NCBI GenBank assembly: GCA_022410635.1
Contig: JAJVDF010000301.1
Span: 319,848 to 383,847, forward strand
Length of the DNA stretch: 64,000 bases
Source: Tretioscincus oriximinensis
Taxonomy: Eukaryota > Chordata > Lepidosauria > Squamata > Gymnophthalmidae
Direction: 5' to 3'
This document shows positions 47,428-59,485 of the stretch, one piece after another (positions within the stretch are counted from its first letter, which is position 1; each line of letters opens with the position of its first letter). Under the pieces are notes generated by a model that made no database searches, was not told where the DNA came from, and worked only from the letters and a program-made list of their open reading frames with translations. The position numbers and the translations under genes are program-made.

Positions 47428-50183
47428 AAATGCTTCTACACTAATGCACATAGCATGGGAAACAAACAAGAAGAATTGGAGATCCTAACACAGGAAAACA
47501 AATATGATGTCATAGGCATCACTGAAACTTGGTGGGATGAGACACATGATTGGAACACAAAGCTTAGAGGTTACAACTTATTTATAAGAAACAGACTTAA
47601 CAAAAGGGGAGGGGTGTCGCATTGTATATTAGGGAAACATATACCTCCTCAGAGGTTCAAGTTTCAGAAAATGGAAGCTCTGTAGAAACCGTCTGGGTAA
47701 GAATACAAGGAGAGAAAAACAGAAAGGACACCATCGTGGGAGTTTATTATAGGCCTCCTGGACAAACAGAAGATATGGATGAACTTTTCCTACATCAGAA
47801 GACTATGCTCTCAAATAAACATGATACAGTGATTATGGGAGATTTTAACTATCCAGACATTTGTTGGGAATCTCTCTCGGGCAAAACTCACGAGTCTACT
47901 AAATTTTTATCTTCTCTAGCTGATAATTTTATCTGCCAAAAAGTGGAAGAAAAAACAAGAGGATCCGCTATCCTGGATCTAATTCTTACCAACAAGGAGG
48001 AAATGGTTGAGCAAGTAAGGGTGGCTGGGACCTTGGGCTGCAGTGACCATGCAATCATTGAATTCTACATAACAAAGGGAGGAAGACCGGAGAGGACTCA
48101 GACTTCAAGACTAGATTTCAGAAGAGCAGATTTTGATGGACTCAGAAGGAGGGTAGGAAGAATCCAATGGTTGGAAGTCTTAAAGGACAGAAATGTCCAA
48201 GAAGGATGGGAAATCTTGCNAAATGAGATTCTAGAAGCACAATCTTTAACAATTCCCCAAAGAAGAAAACATGGGAAGCATCTAAGGAGGCCACTGTGGT
48301 TGAACCCAAATCTTAATAACTTACTAAAAAAGAAAAAAATACTGTTTATGAAATGGAAGAAGGGGGACATTTCTAAGGAAGAATATAAGGCAGCCTGCAG
48401 TAATTGTAGGGCAAATGTCAGAAAAGCTAAAGCTGAATATGAACTGAGTCTTGCAAGGCATGTAAAAAGGAATAATAAAGGGTTTGGGGGGTACGTCAAA
48501 AGAAAAGCTAAAGATGCTATAGGAGTTCTACAGAGGGAAAATGGTGAAATGATCAAAAACAATACTGAGAAAGCTGAACTTCTGAACACTTATTTTGCAA
48601 CTGTTTTTTTCTGAAAAAGGACATACAACAACAGCTGGCCTTCATTGTGCTATTGAAGGAACAAAAGAATCAAAACACTTAATAGACAGAGAAAAAGTGA
48701 GGGAACTCTTAGCTAATTTAAATGAATTCAAATTTCCAGGCCCAGATGAACTACATCCTAGGGTACTGAAGGAACTAGCAGAAGTAATAGCGGAACCACT
48801 TGCAGTGATCTTTGAAAATTCATGGACAACACGATTAGTCCCAGTAGAATGGAGAAGGGCAAATGTTGTCCCTATCTTCAAAAAGGGTAAAAAGGTGGAA
48901 CCAGGAAACTACAGACCTGTGAGTCTGACTTCAATACCAGGAAAGCTCCTTGAAAAAGCTATAAAGCAGCATGTATGCCAGCACTTGGATAGGAATGCAG
49001 TAATTAATCAGAGCCAACATGGATTTGTAACAAACAAGTCATGCCAGACTAATCTAATTTCTTTCTATGATTACCAAATGGGTTGATCAGGGAAATGCAG
49101 GAGATGTGGTATATATTGACTTCAGTAAAGCATTTGACAAGTATCTCACTCCATCCTTATTGAAAAAATGGTCAAGTATGGGATTGACAAAACAACAGTT
49201 AGATGGATTGAAAACTGGCTCAGTGACCGTACTCAAAGAGTGATAATAAATGGTTGCACATCCAATTGGAAGAATGTGGGGTACCACAAGTGGGGTATCA
49301 CAAGGGTCTGTCCTAGGCCCAGTGCTATTTAACATATTTATAAATGATCTAGATGAAGGAATTGAAGGAAAACTTATTAAATTTGCTGATGACACAAAAC
49401 TAGGCGGTGTTGCTAATACTAAACAAGATAGAGATAGGATTCAAAAAGATCTAGACAAACTTGAACAATGGGCTGAAACTAACAGAATTGTATTTAACAG
49501 AGAGAAATGCAAGATCCTACATCTGGGCAAAAATAATGAAAACAGCACGTATAGAATGGGAGGAATATGTCTGAGCAGCAGCACAGGTGAGAAGAACCTG
49601 GGTGTATTGTTAGATTACAGATTAAACATGAGTCAACAGTGTGAAGCAGCTGCAAAAAAGGCAAACAGAATCCTTGGGATGTATCAAGAGGGGCATAGAA
49701 TCTCGCTCACGTGAAGTAATTATTCCTCTCTACAGTACTTTGGTACGACCACACTTGGAATACTGTGTTCAGTTCTGGGGGGCCCAATTTAAAAAGGACA
49801 TTGATAAACTAGAGCAAGTACAAAAGACAGTTACAAGGATGGTGAGTGGTCTGGAAACCATGTCCTATGAGGAATGGTTAAAGGATCTGGGGATGTTTAG
49901 TCTGCAAAAGAGAAGACTGAGAGGAGACTTGATAGCTGTCTACAAATATCCGAAGGGCTGTCACAGAGCAGAGGGATCAGCACTGTTCTCATTAGCACAT
50001 GGAAGGACTAGAAACAATGGAATGAAACTGCAAGGGAGTAGATTTAGATTAGATATCAGAAAAAACTTTCTAACAGTCAGGGTGATAAACCAGTGGAACA
50101 GCTTGCCACAGGGGGTGGTGAGTTCAACTTCCCTGGAAGTCTTCAAACAGAGGCTGGACAGTCATCTGTCTGGGATGGTTTAA
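47428..50183 (+). pseudogene. CR1 LINE ORF2: endonuclease and reverse transcriptase (frameshifted)
   Basis: The AP-type endonuclease starts YTNAHSMGNKQEELE and continues VIGITETWWDETHDW, IVGVYYRPPG, VIMGDFNYPDICW, LDLILTN and LGCSDHAIIEF, the expected catalytic order. The RT follows: NEFKFPGPDELHPRVLKEL, EWRRANVVPIFKKGKK, NYRPVSLTSIPGKLLEK, QSQHGFVTNKSC, VLGPVLFNIFINDL and LIKFADDTKLGG with the catalytic aspartates, then LRPHLEYCVQFWG-type and KLEQVQKTVTRMVSGLE segments, ending in SLSGMV-like sequence and a stop at 50181. Frameshifts occur near 47640, 48610, 49085, 49260 and 49700. Near 49275-49303 a 14-15 base tandem duplication alters the GVPQGS motif to GVSQGS. Dead, but young-looking. Confidence 0.93.
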
Positions 50184-50264
50184 TGAATCCTGCATCGAGC
50201 AGGGGGTTGGACCCGATGACCCTGGAGGTCCCTTCCAACTCTATGATTCTATGATTCTATGATT
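50184..50264 (+). repeat. CR1 3' UTR with 8-bp terminal repeats
   Basis: ATGAATCCTGCATCGAGCAG, GGGGTTGGACCCGATGACC and GGTCCCTTCCAACTC lead into ATTCTATG units repeated two to three times. This end is the diagnostic 3' terminus of CR1 LINEs and defines the element boundary. Confidence 0.95.
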
Positions 50265-52534
50265 AAAAGACTTCCAGTGATGAATTATATTTTTGCAGGA
50301 CGATTTTTACATGCATATATATCTTTGAATATTTTAAGACATTTATGTTAAAAAGCTGAGAGTCAAGATTCTGCTGGAGGGAGACAACTAGCATTTAATA
50401 CTATTGTAAAGTCTCCTGAAAATAACTGAAAATTATTTATTTACAGTATATACTGTAATTTATGTCCTGTTCTATAAATGAGATCGCAAGGACAGACAGA
50501 ATAAAATTGGTATGAAAACAAAGGAAGTTTCAATTCTGAAAGCCTTCATTGGGTATGGATGCTGTTTAAACACTTCATTCTTAAAAGGGTGTGTATGTTG
50601 TATTAATTACTCTTAGACAGGAAAATGTATCCTTAAAAAAGGATGTACAGGCATATTCAAATGTGAATCTGTGATGTTAGTTCTCTTTATCTCGGATTGT
50701 CCCTGCAGTTCCAGTCTTGGAAAGTTTACCAATTACTTTCCCTTCTACTACTCTCTGTTCTCAATTCTTAGGGCCTGGGAAAGGTTCAAGGGCTTCCACA
50801 ACTTTGTTATTATATAATTATATAGTGTATTGTGGCTTTGATTGCATCCGAACATCACTTCCTTCTTCCAATGTACTTGAATATTCTGGAATAAAGAATT
50901 GTCTGGACTGCTTTATTCCAGAATACCCGATTATAATAGAATAGAGAAGTGATATCTAGGTACAGCTCTGACTGATATGAGTAGATTCTAGTTAAGGTAT
51001 AAAGTCTATGACTTTATTCATAAATCCAACAGGTTCACACAGAAATCACTTGCAGTTCACTACAGGAATACAATGTAAGTGTTCATTAAAGACAACAGTT
51101 TTGGACATGTAATGCATTTCAGTTTATCAAGGCAACCTTAGGCATGTTATCTCAGCTGACAAAATACTTTGTTTTATCCTTAATCACTAGTTATGGTTCC
51201 CGACACATTTCTTCAGCACAAATTCATTCTCTAACTCCTAACTGTCAACTGTCAACTGACAAAAGGACATTTTTTTCTCCCCCCCTCCCCCGAACCCTCC
51301 CCACTTCAGAACTTTGTTTAAATGGGATTGGTCCTCAGAATTCTAAACGGTTGCTTGTCAACTAGCCTTTAAANAGAGTTGCCAGAGGTCTTTCCTCATT
51401 GCATTTCTTATGCAGACTACACTACAGAAGTGTTGTTTTTACAAACAGGGAGTTAGCATTGCGCAAAAGGTGATGCACAAATCACTCACTGTTGCAAGAT
51501 GTCTAACAAGAAAAAGGTCACTAGCATTAACTTCCATACAGTATGGCTTTGTTCACATTGGATGCTATTCCAGGATATACGTTGGACTTGTTTGTAAAAA
51601 TGTTTGGATTCAGCCACCTTTGCACAAGGATATAATGAACAATATTTTCAAATGTTTTGGTGATACAAATAATATTATGACAACAGCTTTTCGGTTTTTT
51701 AGTCCTCAATGATAATCACTTTTTTCTGAATAAATCAGAAATTTTGATAAGTCTCTGTCTTGATTATTCTTTACAACAATAATTTTTCACATGGAAGCAC
51801 AGTGAAATAATGCTTAGTTTTTTCACTCTTGAGGCACAATACCTGTTGTCTATGAGCTTTCAATGTATTACTAGTAGCACAAAGATAATTTCTTTAAACT
51901 TCTTCAACACCACTGGTGTTAATTCATGAGGCCTCAGAGATTTAAAATTATTTACAGCAACTAAATTACTGCTTACTGAATTACAGTTTTCTCAATGCAA
52001 CCAATTCTCAAGTGAATGTTCTTGTTTCATCTATAAAAAAAGTAGATGAAAAACAGTGTTTAAACAAATTGATATATAATTTGTCCATTTGTCCTATTCC
52101 TTCTTCTCCTTTGCATGACAGCCCTACAGCCTCTTCTGTTTTTTCTTTTGCATTGAAATATCTATTTTTTGGTACAATACTATGTATGGGAATGTATATG
52201 TAAAGGATTCTTTTCATGACTAAAAGCCTAAATATATTAATCAAGGATATTATGTAGTATTAATTTTCATAGTCTAAGGACTATCTCAAAATGAGCCCCA
52301 TCAGCTGCACGTTAGTGCAGATTCTGGCAGGTCTTGAATACATGCCCTCATTCTGTCCCATTTTGGAGAGAAACAAAAGTGATGCTCATCAGATTTCTGT
52401 TCTTGTTCATCTATTTTTTCATGTTTATGTGTTTAATAAATTATTTGAATGAACGCTTTTCAAATTTGTGAATGATGCTTGAAGAATTAACAAAAACCTT
52501 TGGCCTTTGGTTAAAGAAATGTTGCTTTGCTTCC
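50265..52534. other. Intronic sequence with one notable hairpin
   Basis: AT-rich. The 15-bp hairpin at 50882-50925 is listed separately. Open frames at 51144, 51410 and 52012 have no recognisable domain. Confidence 0.5.
50882..50925. repeat. Perfect 15-bp inverted repeat, 14-base loop
   Basis: TATTCTGGAATAAAG (50882-50896) is exactly complementary to CTTTATTCCAGAATA (50911-50925). It resembles no terminal repeat in the window. Confidence 0.85.
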
Positions 52535-52662
52535 GACTTTTAGATACTGTTTTATACTGGGTTTAATGTCACTTTTGTATTGTTTTTGTTGTTTGCTGCC
52601 CTAGGACCTTCAGGTATAGGGCGGGGTATTATAAATAAATAAATAAATAAATAAATAAATGA
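52535..52662 (+). repeat. L2-like retroposon 3' end
   Basis: TTTTATACTGGGTTTAATG, then TTTTTGTTGTTTGCTGCCCT, AGGACCTTCAGGTATAGGGC and GGGGTATTATAAATAAATAA with further TAAA units. The best-preserved plus-strand tail of this family in the window. Confidence 0.85.
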
Positions 52663-52734
52663 AATAAAGGCCAACTTTCAAAATTAGCTAAAATGGCAAA
52701 GAAAATGGAAAAATGTAGTTTGGTGACAATAATT

Positions 52735-53080
52735 ATGAAAAATATAAGATGATGATCAGTTAATTGTGACTCAGCAATACCATGCAGCTACTACAAAGAC
52801 CAACACAATCTTGGGTTGCATAAATAGTTACTTTCATCAAGATTATGATGAACTGTTTAAATTATCCTCATAGTATTGTATCCAAATAATGAAGCTATCA
52901 ATAACATTTAAACAGTTTCAGGAAGATAAGGAGGTTGGGGTGAAAATCCTATGTCCAAATGGGTGGATCTGTTTAACTAAAAAGACAGGACTGAATGATA
53001 TAATAGTAGTCTACAAATATCCAAGAGACTATCATATAAGAGAGCAGGTTGGATTAGGAGTTGGTTGTTTTTAAGTAATT
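52735..53080 (+). repeat. Old CR1/L3-like LINE fragment
   Basis: Segments such as ACTACAAAGACCAACACAAT, CTTGGGTTGCATAAATAG and GATATAATAGTAGTCTACAAATA match the C-terminal region of CR1-clade ORF2 (the ...SILGCI... and ...VYKYP... blocks). No frame is intact. Confidence 0.6.
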
Positions 53081-53124
53081 TTTCCAATTCATGGGTTGCA
53101 CAACCAATTATATTTAACCCAGAA

Positions 53125-53691
53125 TAGCGCTGCCATATTTTGGAAGCCCAAAACCGGGACGGGGGTGGGGTTGCGTGCACACATGTGCACACACGCAAAC
53201 ACATGCAGACGCTTGTAGTGAGACAGGCAGAACCTCTCTTCTGTGTGTGTGCGTAGCTGCTCCAATGCTGGAGGCGGGGTTTCGCGCCTGCTGTCAGGCA
53301 AAGCGCGCCAACTCGCCTCCAGTGGGGGAAAAACGCCTAGGTTTGTGACAGGAGAACAGAGCTGTCCTCCTGTCACAAACCCAGGCGTTTTTGCTCTATT
53401 GGAGGAGAGTTGGCGCACTTTGCCTGAGAGCAGGCACGAAACCCCGCCTCCAGCATTGGAGCAGCTATGGCACGCTCCGAGGTTCCTTCCAGAACCCCGG
53501 AAAGCGTTGTTCAGGCTGCAGCCGTCAGCTCTGATGGCTCCTTTTCCTTTAAAATCCTGGATTTTTATATTCCCTGATGCAGCATCGGGAAATGTAAAAA
53601 TCCCGGATTTTATCTTAAAACCTGGAGGGGACTATATTTTAGTCCCCCAAACCGGGATTGTCCCGCCTTCTCGGGACGTATGGCAACCCTA
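53125..53691 (-). mobile_element. hAT-type foldback element, copy 1 (567 bp)
   Basis: The ends are TAGCGCTGCCATATTTTGG and, reversed, TAGGGTTGCCATACGTCCC. Flanked by a perfect 8-bp duplication ACCCAGAA (53117-53124 and 53692-53699). Inside is a long inverted repeat (arms 53254-53359 and 53362-53467). Copy 2 at 58842-59436 has the same blocks in the opposite orientation, including the GGGACTATATTTTAGTCC and CGGGATTGTCCCG-like sequences near one end. GC-rich against its surroundings; no transposase. Confidence 0.92.
53254..53467. repeat. Long inverted repeat, 106-bp arms with 2-base spacer
   Basis: Left arm TAGCTGCTCCAATGCTGGAG onward pairs with the right arm ending CTCCAGCATTGGAGCAGCTA, colinear without gaps and with about ten mismatches in 106 positions. 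The centre is ACAG-AG-CTGT. It would form a stable cruciform in DNA or hairpin in RNA. Confidence 0.92.
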
Positions 53692-53699
53692 ACCCAGAA

Positions 53700-55380
53700 C
53701 TAACTTTCCATCTTTAACAAATATACACGTGCAACAATTTCAAAACACTTTTGATGAAATTATCACTTTCTTCAGTAATTTTGTTAAAAGGACAATTGGG
53801 ATCATGTATATTTCTGAAGAGCCTCAGAGTCACACAGGGATGTTAAAGGCAAGAGCAAAACTATTGCTTAGCTCAAATAGGAGAAAAGATACATTTGTTG
53901 GGACTGTCTGAGGAAAGTTAATGTCAGGAATAGACACTTTCCAGTTCCTTTCTGTTATTTTTACATGATTAGTCCCAGGTGGTAGGGCAAGCAGAAAAGC
54001 AGTCTTTGCAGTTTCTGAAGGAAGGAGCAGCAATGAGGCCCAAAAAAGAAAACTGTTGCTAGGGTTAAGTTATCCAAATCGCAAGATTTTTTCAGTACAC
54101 CATCAGATTACATTACTGTATGAGTTTCTGAACTCAAAGTACAAGGACTGAAAACCACAACAATCCAAGATCATTAGATCCTGCAATTTTATACTGGCGT
54201 CCAACTAAATTTGTTTAACTGTGTATGCAACCTGAGAACAAACATTTATTTATCTAGTTAGACAGATAGTTTGTTATTTGTATTCCAGTTGGTTAGCTGT
54301 TTAAGTTATATTCCACTTACACATAAGTGTCTCAGGATGCAGCACAGCAAAAAGAATAATTAAAATAGTTAAAGCAGGACACTTAAAAATGCTAATAATG
54401 CATACAAGGAGAAAGGATGTACTTCTCCTAGCTGAAGTTAAGATGAACATGTTGACAAACAAACTAATAAGGAATGTCCCCATTATTAAAATTAAACCAG
54501 TGATCTTTATTGTATTCATAAAGCTTTTAATNGCTTGCTCCGATTTTAAAGCACAAGGAATCTGGTCTTTCCAATATTCTGAGAAATCTACAGGATTATG
54601 AATCCAGTATGTTTTGTAAGCAATTTCCTATGGTGCAAGACAAATTTTACAGAATGGTCCTGNACAAAAGATCCTCCTTTCCAATTGGTTCAAGAGTAAA
54701 AAAATAATGTACCAGCTTCTTTCTCAAGAAGGACTCTGTCATTTGTATACTGGCACTGACTACAGTATCTGGGAATATGGATGGTAGATCCTACTTACGA
54801 GATATAGTCTAGAAAAAATCCCAACAGAAATGTCTTCTATAAAAGCTTACAATACCTTATTTTTCTGTCTTAGTTTGTAATTTATTACTAGGCCCCCTTC
54901 ACTTACTGATTGAGATTAATATGGCTACATCTTTGAAAAATATTTCAAATTTTCTTCCTTTCCCTTGGAAGTACAAAATGACAAATCACTTACAGGACAT
55001 GCTCACATAACTACTAGGAGTTACAGTTTTTCATTGGCAACAGTATCTAGATTTCTGTATTTTGTTCAGGGTACAAACTAAATAACTAGGCATCATGTAC
55101 ATTTAAAAAAAAATAATTCAGAATTGTTCACTCTTTAAACATTAACCAATGAAGGCAATAGAATCTCTGAATAATCATGTTATTAGCTTGCTCCGTTAGT
55201 TTCTTTTGCTTTTCTTACATAGATTTATTACACAATTTTAAATTCAACCAATAGGCCCACAGCACATTCATTTTAATATAAAATAGCATTACTGCTTAAT
55301 GCCATCTATTTTTAGCTAATGGATTTCTAAGTACTCTTCAAATGTTTCATACTGATGACAGAACTCATCCTATATAGAAN
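53700..55380. other. Intronic sequence, no recognised element
   Basis: AT-rich sequence. Nothing named. Confidence 0.5.
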
Positions 55381-55842
55381 AGAGAAACGGCGATGGTTAG
55401 TCCAGACAGTGAGGAGGTGGTAACTCTTGCCTCCCTCACTGTCTGACTGGACTAACTGATGGATAAACTAACACTACGAACTGAGGGCAGGTGCTACAGG
55501 CGCATGCCAATCAGCGTAGCAGGGTTAGTTTCTGCTGCATTGCCCTGCCCTCTGGATGCTAAGGGGAGGCAGCAAAAATGGGCCCTCTGCCATGCTTTGG
55601 AGACAGCGGGAACAGGCCCTCTGCTGCACTTTGGAAGGCAGCAAGAATGATGACATGCGCCACAGGTGCATGCCAGTTGGGCCCTCTGCCAAGGTTGGTT
55701 CCCACTGCCTTTGCCTGCCCCACAGATGCCAATGAAGCAACTGAGGAGATGGTGAAAACCATGCCAGCTGACGAGGGGATGAGGGAACCCAGGCTAGAGT
55801 CCAAGCTCATTTCCAATAGTGAGCTCGGGCTAATCCCCTAGT
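55381..55842. other. Unclassified GC-rich segment with hairpin and internal repeats
   Basis: It begins with a hairpin at 55396-55456 (GTTAGTCCA...GACAGTGAGG pairing with CCTCCCTCACTGTC...TGGACTAAC). It continues with degenerate repeats of a GGGCCCTCTGCC-containing unit (about 55575, 55612 and 55680). Sharp borders against AT-rich DNA on the left and a LINE on the right suggest an inserted element. Overlapping open frames occur on both strands and have no recognised domain. Confidence 0.5.
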
Positions 55843-56150
55843 AAGAACATAAAAGGAGCCATGCTGAATCGGGCCAGAGCCCATCTAGTCCAGCATTCTG
55901 CCTCACACAGTACTCCACCAGTTACACCTGGACAGTCTAAAACAAGATGGCAAATCAGATGTTCTTGACGCCCTGCAAATACTGCCTGTTGCTCCACCTC
56001 AGTGGTAGTATATCAAGACATCCATCCTAGTAGCTGTTTATACCCTTGGTGTCCATGAACTTGTCTAACCTTCTCTTAAAGCTATCCAGGCTGCTAGTTA
56101 CCATAATCTCTTCTGGAAGTAAATTCCAAAGGCCGATGACCATTTAAAAG
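55843..56150 (-). repeat. CR1-like LINE 3' UTR, reversed
   Basis: On the plus strand: AAGAACATAAAAGGAGCCAT, GAGCCCATCTAGTCCAGCAT, GCTATCCAGGCTGCTAGTTA and TCTGGAAGTAAATTCCAAAG. It is the same 3' UTR as at 23186-23640 and 24975-25400, and is the least decayed of the three reversed copies. Confidence 0.9.
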
Positions 56151-57897
56151 TATTTCTAGATAATTTCTAAATTATGTGTAATATTAAATTATTATGAAGT
56201 TTGAAAACTACCAGCTAACAGTTTTTTATGATAACATGTGATAAAAAAGTGCATCCATGTTCAAAGATGAAAAGTGGACGTAACATGATACTTGATAAAA
56301 TGCTTGACAACACCTGGGGACACTTGTGTTGCCAAACTATAGCTTAAATGAAGTATACCTCCTTAACAGAGGCCTTCTGAACTAAGTGTAGTGTTAGGCT
56401 ACTACAAAGCATAATTAAGGTACACTTTCTTTTTTTTATAGCAACTAGAACCCTACAGATGAGAAAATCCTATTGTGTTTTCCTGACTGAGAGCTGTTTT
56501 GTATGGTCTCCCATCATTGTCAACCAAGAATTAGCAGCCCCTGTTATTACTAAGAGAGTCCTTCAAGTTGAAGGACATTTAATGCTTTTCATAAAATGAA
56601 TGTTTGATTTTTAAAATCTATTTTCTACATGTTTTCTATTTGTTATTGTTTATATTATGTATATTGTATTGCTATTTACTGCAAACTCTCAACATACAAA
56701 CACTAGAATTGTTGATAAACACATCATTTTGCTGTTCCCTGGGTATTTAATTTAAAAAGCAAAAATAGGTCTCGTAGATCTATTTCTGTGTAATTAGAAA
56801 TGTACTTCCCAGTCTTCTAGAACAGATTACTCTTTTTGTGCTGTTAAAAGAGCATTTCTATGCTTTGCAGTAATTTGAATGTTTTGCCCACAAAAATGTA
56901 AATGAGCCAAACCTAAATTCTTATAAAATCACAAAATGCCTGTGGCAGTTTGATCAAAGTGTGTAGATGTGTACAGAGTCTTTGAAGAAATGAAACTACC
57001 GTTTATCAAGTGTAATTTACAAGCAGCACTGATTTCACTGGGAGATAACACGGCTGTCTGATCATTAGTAGTCAGACAACAGCCATGTGAACACATCAAT
57101 TATGGGCCAGTGCCAAAAGCCCTTGAGATCCTGGAGATTAACAGCCAATCCTCTGTTTTACAAGTTCACATCAAAAAGAATATTAATACAAGGAGGAGCA
57201 ATGTGAAAGCCTGTCAGACTCATTCAGCCACTAAAGATTTTCTTCCCCTTTCGTTGTGCCTTACTCTGGCCCACAAAGATAGCTGGCATGAATTTCCATT
57301 TGTGGGCCTGACAATTTTCAGAAAGTGTTTTCATTAACACATGGGAAGTTATAAAAAAAGCTACAGTACTTCTGTTTTGTGCACTAACAACATTAAAGGC
57401 TTTTGTGCTTTTCTGTGTAAGAATAGCAACAGTCACTGTAATGTTAAGCCTTTAAAATAAAACCCCAGCCTGCAATATTTTAACAAAACCTTGTAACCTC
57501 TTTTCCCCTTGTCTGATTTTTACTCATTAAGAATAGGAACTCTTAAAGGCATTTACTAATCTATCAGATTATGTGGAGCCAGAGTTTCACAGAAATGAAT
57601 AATTATTTCTAGTTCTTGGCACCTGTGCCTGTTTTCTTCCATATCTTTTTTATAAATAAAAGTAAAACCACATGTCCCCTTGAGGCAATAGTTCTTAAAC
57701 TGTAATAAGAAGAAAACCATACAAATTTCTCAACACAATTCTTTTTTTCTCCAAATGCACAAAGACAATACCTTGTAAGAAAGACAATACCTTTTAGCTT
57801 CTACCTTTGGGGAAATAATCCTTGCCTAGGCAACACAAAGCCACCTTCAATTCACTTATGTTCAGTTTAAGTGTTTTACACAATTTATGTGTAATAC
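56151..57897. promoter_or_regulatory. Repeat-poor intronic stretch, possible conserved element
   Basis: No transposon signature. The segment 57020-57110 contains GGCTGTCTGATCATTAGTAG and GTCAGACAACAGCC, an imperfect hairpin, next to CATCAATTATGG, so it has homeodomain-like ATTAG and AATTA words. Sequence texture is the only support. Confidence 0.25.
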
Positions 57898-57905
57898 TGT
57901 GAAAA

Positions 57906-58269
57906 TAGACTGACCAGATTTTCTGAAGCTCAAACTGGGGAATTAATATTCATGCTAATCTGCATATTCATAAATATTCATGAATATTCAAATCACCCAC
58001 CATCATTCATAACTCTGAAATCCCCACCTAAGAAGCCATGCAAAGTGCCTCAGAATTTTTTGAAGTGCACAAGAATTTTTGAAGTGCATGAGAAATTTGC
58101 ATTTTTTAATTTTTTACTAAGGGGAGGGAGCCTTCAGGAGTTGGTCCCAGTTGCCAGAGCCCCCTAGTAGCAGTGATTTTTTTTTAAACCCCCTCAGCAA
58201 AAAATGGGGAGAATGCCCTCTCCAGGAGGGTGGGGTAAACTGGGCTCCCCCAAAAAATGGTCAGCCTAA
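57906..58269 (+). mobile_element. hAT-like non-autonomous DNA element, copy B (364 bp)
   Basis: TAGACTGACCAGATTTTCTG on the left and AAATGGTCAGCCTAA on the right form terminal inverted repeats. Flanked by TGTGAAAA (57898-57905 and 58270-58277), an 8-bp duplication as in hAT elements. It matches copy A at 6131-6473 block by block. A short tandem repeat TTTTGAAGTGCACAAGAA/TTTTGAAGTGCATGAGAA lies near 58058-58096. Confidence 0.87.
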
Positions 58270-58277
58270 TGTGAAAA

Positions 58278-58780
58278 CAGTGTTAATGCCAAAAACGTGG
58301 CTTCACTTTGGGGGGGAAAAGGTAAAGATACCTTCAAGTCAAGTCTGATTCTGAGAAGCTATTTGTAATCTTTCTCACAGCAATATGAAAATGATTTGCT
58401 ACTGCCTAGTTTTATGATAACTTTTGACTTCCTAGTTTAGCCTATACATCAAGACTTGCTGGAAAGTATCCTAATTCAGAGAAAGATTGAAGACACAAAA
58501 TGAAGGCAATGACAGAGAATGAGATGAATAGATAGTATCATGGAAGCAAACAAACATTTGTGAAATAATAATGAGCAGAAAGCCTGGTGAAGAAACATAT
58601 GACTGAATAATGAAAGCAAGTCTTTAAAAAGAAAATAAACATTCACATTAACACTAATATTGCAAAATTGATATTCAGAATTCTTGAATTTTTAGGACTG
58701 TAACCATTTTTCTTTCTTAAGCTATACTTCATCTTAAAATCATTCATAAGTAGTAAGTTTTGAACTCTATTAGCTATTCA
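58278..58780. other. Intronic sequence, no recognised element
   Basis: AT-rich spacer. Nothing identified. Confidence 0.5.
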
Positions 58781-58841
58781 ATCCAAAGCAAACCGTTGGG
58801 GAGGACCCGAACTCCTAGCAACAATTAAACTGACTCTTAGG

Positions 58842-59436
58842 TAGGGTTGCCATACGTCCCGGTAAGCCGGGACAAACCCGGTTTTGAGGACTAAAATATA
58901 GTCCCCTCCGGGTTTTAAGGCAAAATCCCGGCTTTTTACATTCCCCGATGCTGCTTCAGGGAATGTAAAAAGGCGGGATTTTAAANGAAAAGCAGCCGTC
59001 AGAGCTGACGGCTGCAGTGCGCGCAACGCTTTCCGGGGTCCTGGGAGGACCCTTGGAGCGCACCGGCGCTGCTCCTTGGCTGGAGGCGGGGTTTTGCCCT
59101 GCTCTCGCCGCCAACTCGCCCCTAGCAGAGGAGAAACGCCTGGTTTTGTGACAGGAGGACAGCTCTGTTCTCCTGTCACAAACGCAGTCGTTTTTGCTCN
59201 GCTGCTGCAGGCGAGGTGGTGGCCCGCTTGCCAGAGCAGGGCGAAACCCCACCTCTAGCAAAGGAGCAGGTACGTGCGCGCACACACATGGACGCTTGTG
59301 GTGAGACAGGCAGAAGAGGTTTTGCCTGTCTCGCTACAAGCGTCCGTATGTGCGCTTGCACGCGCGTACACNCATGTGCGTGCGCNCGCACCCCATCCCC
59401 ATCCCGGGTTTGGGTTTCTAGAATATGGCAACCCTA
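58842..59436 (+). mobile_element. hAT-type foldback element, copy 2 (595 bp), nested in L1
   Basis: Ends TAGGGTTGCCATACGTCCCG and, reversed, TAGGGTTGCCATATTCTAG. Flanking duplication CTCTTAGG / CTCCTAGG (58834-58841 and 59437-59444; one mismatch). Interior inverted repeats include a TTTTGTGACAGGAGGACAG / CTGTTCTCCTGTCACAAA hairpin near 59144-59184 and a second near 59290-59350 (GACGCTTGTGGTGAGACAGG with CCTGTCTCGCTACAAGCGTC). Same family as 53125-53691. Confidence 0.92.
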
Positions 59437-59485
59437 CTCCTAGGCCTTAATAGTATTTAGAATGTATAGTATGTTCTTCCTCTCT

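Noticed and set aside
48098..48589. 163-codon minus-strand frame within CR1
   Set aside because: Antisense of the CR1 ORF2 endonuclease-RT linker; no independent support.
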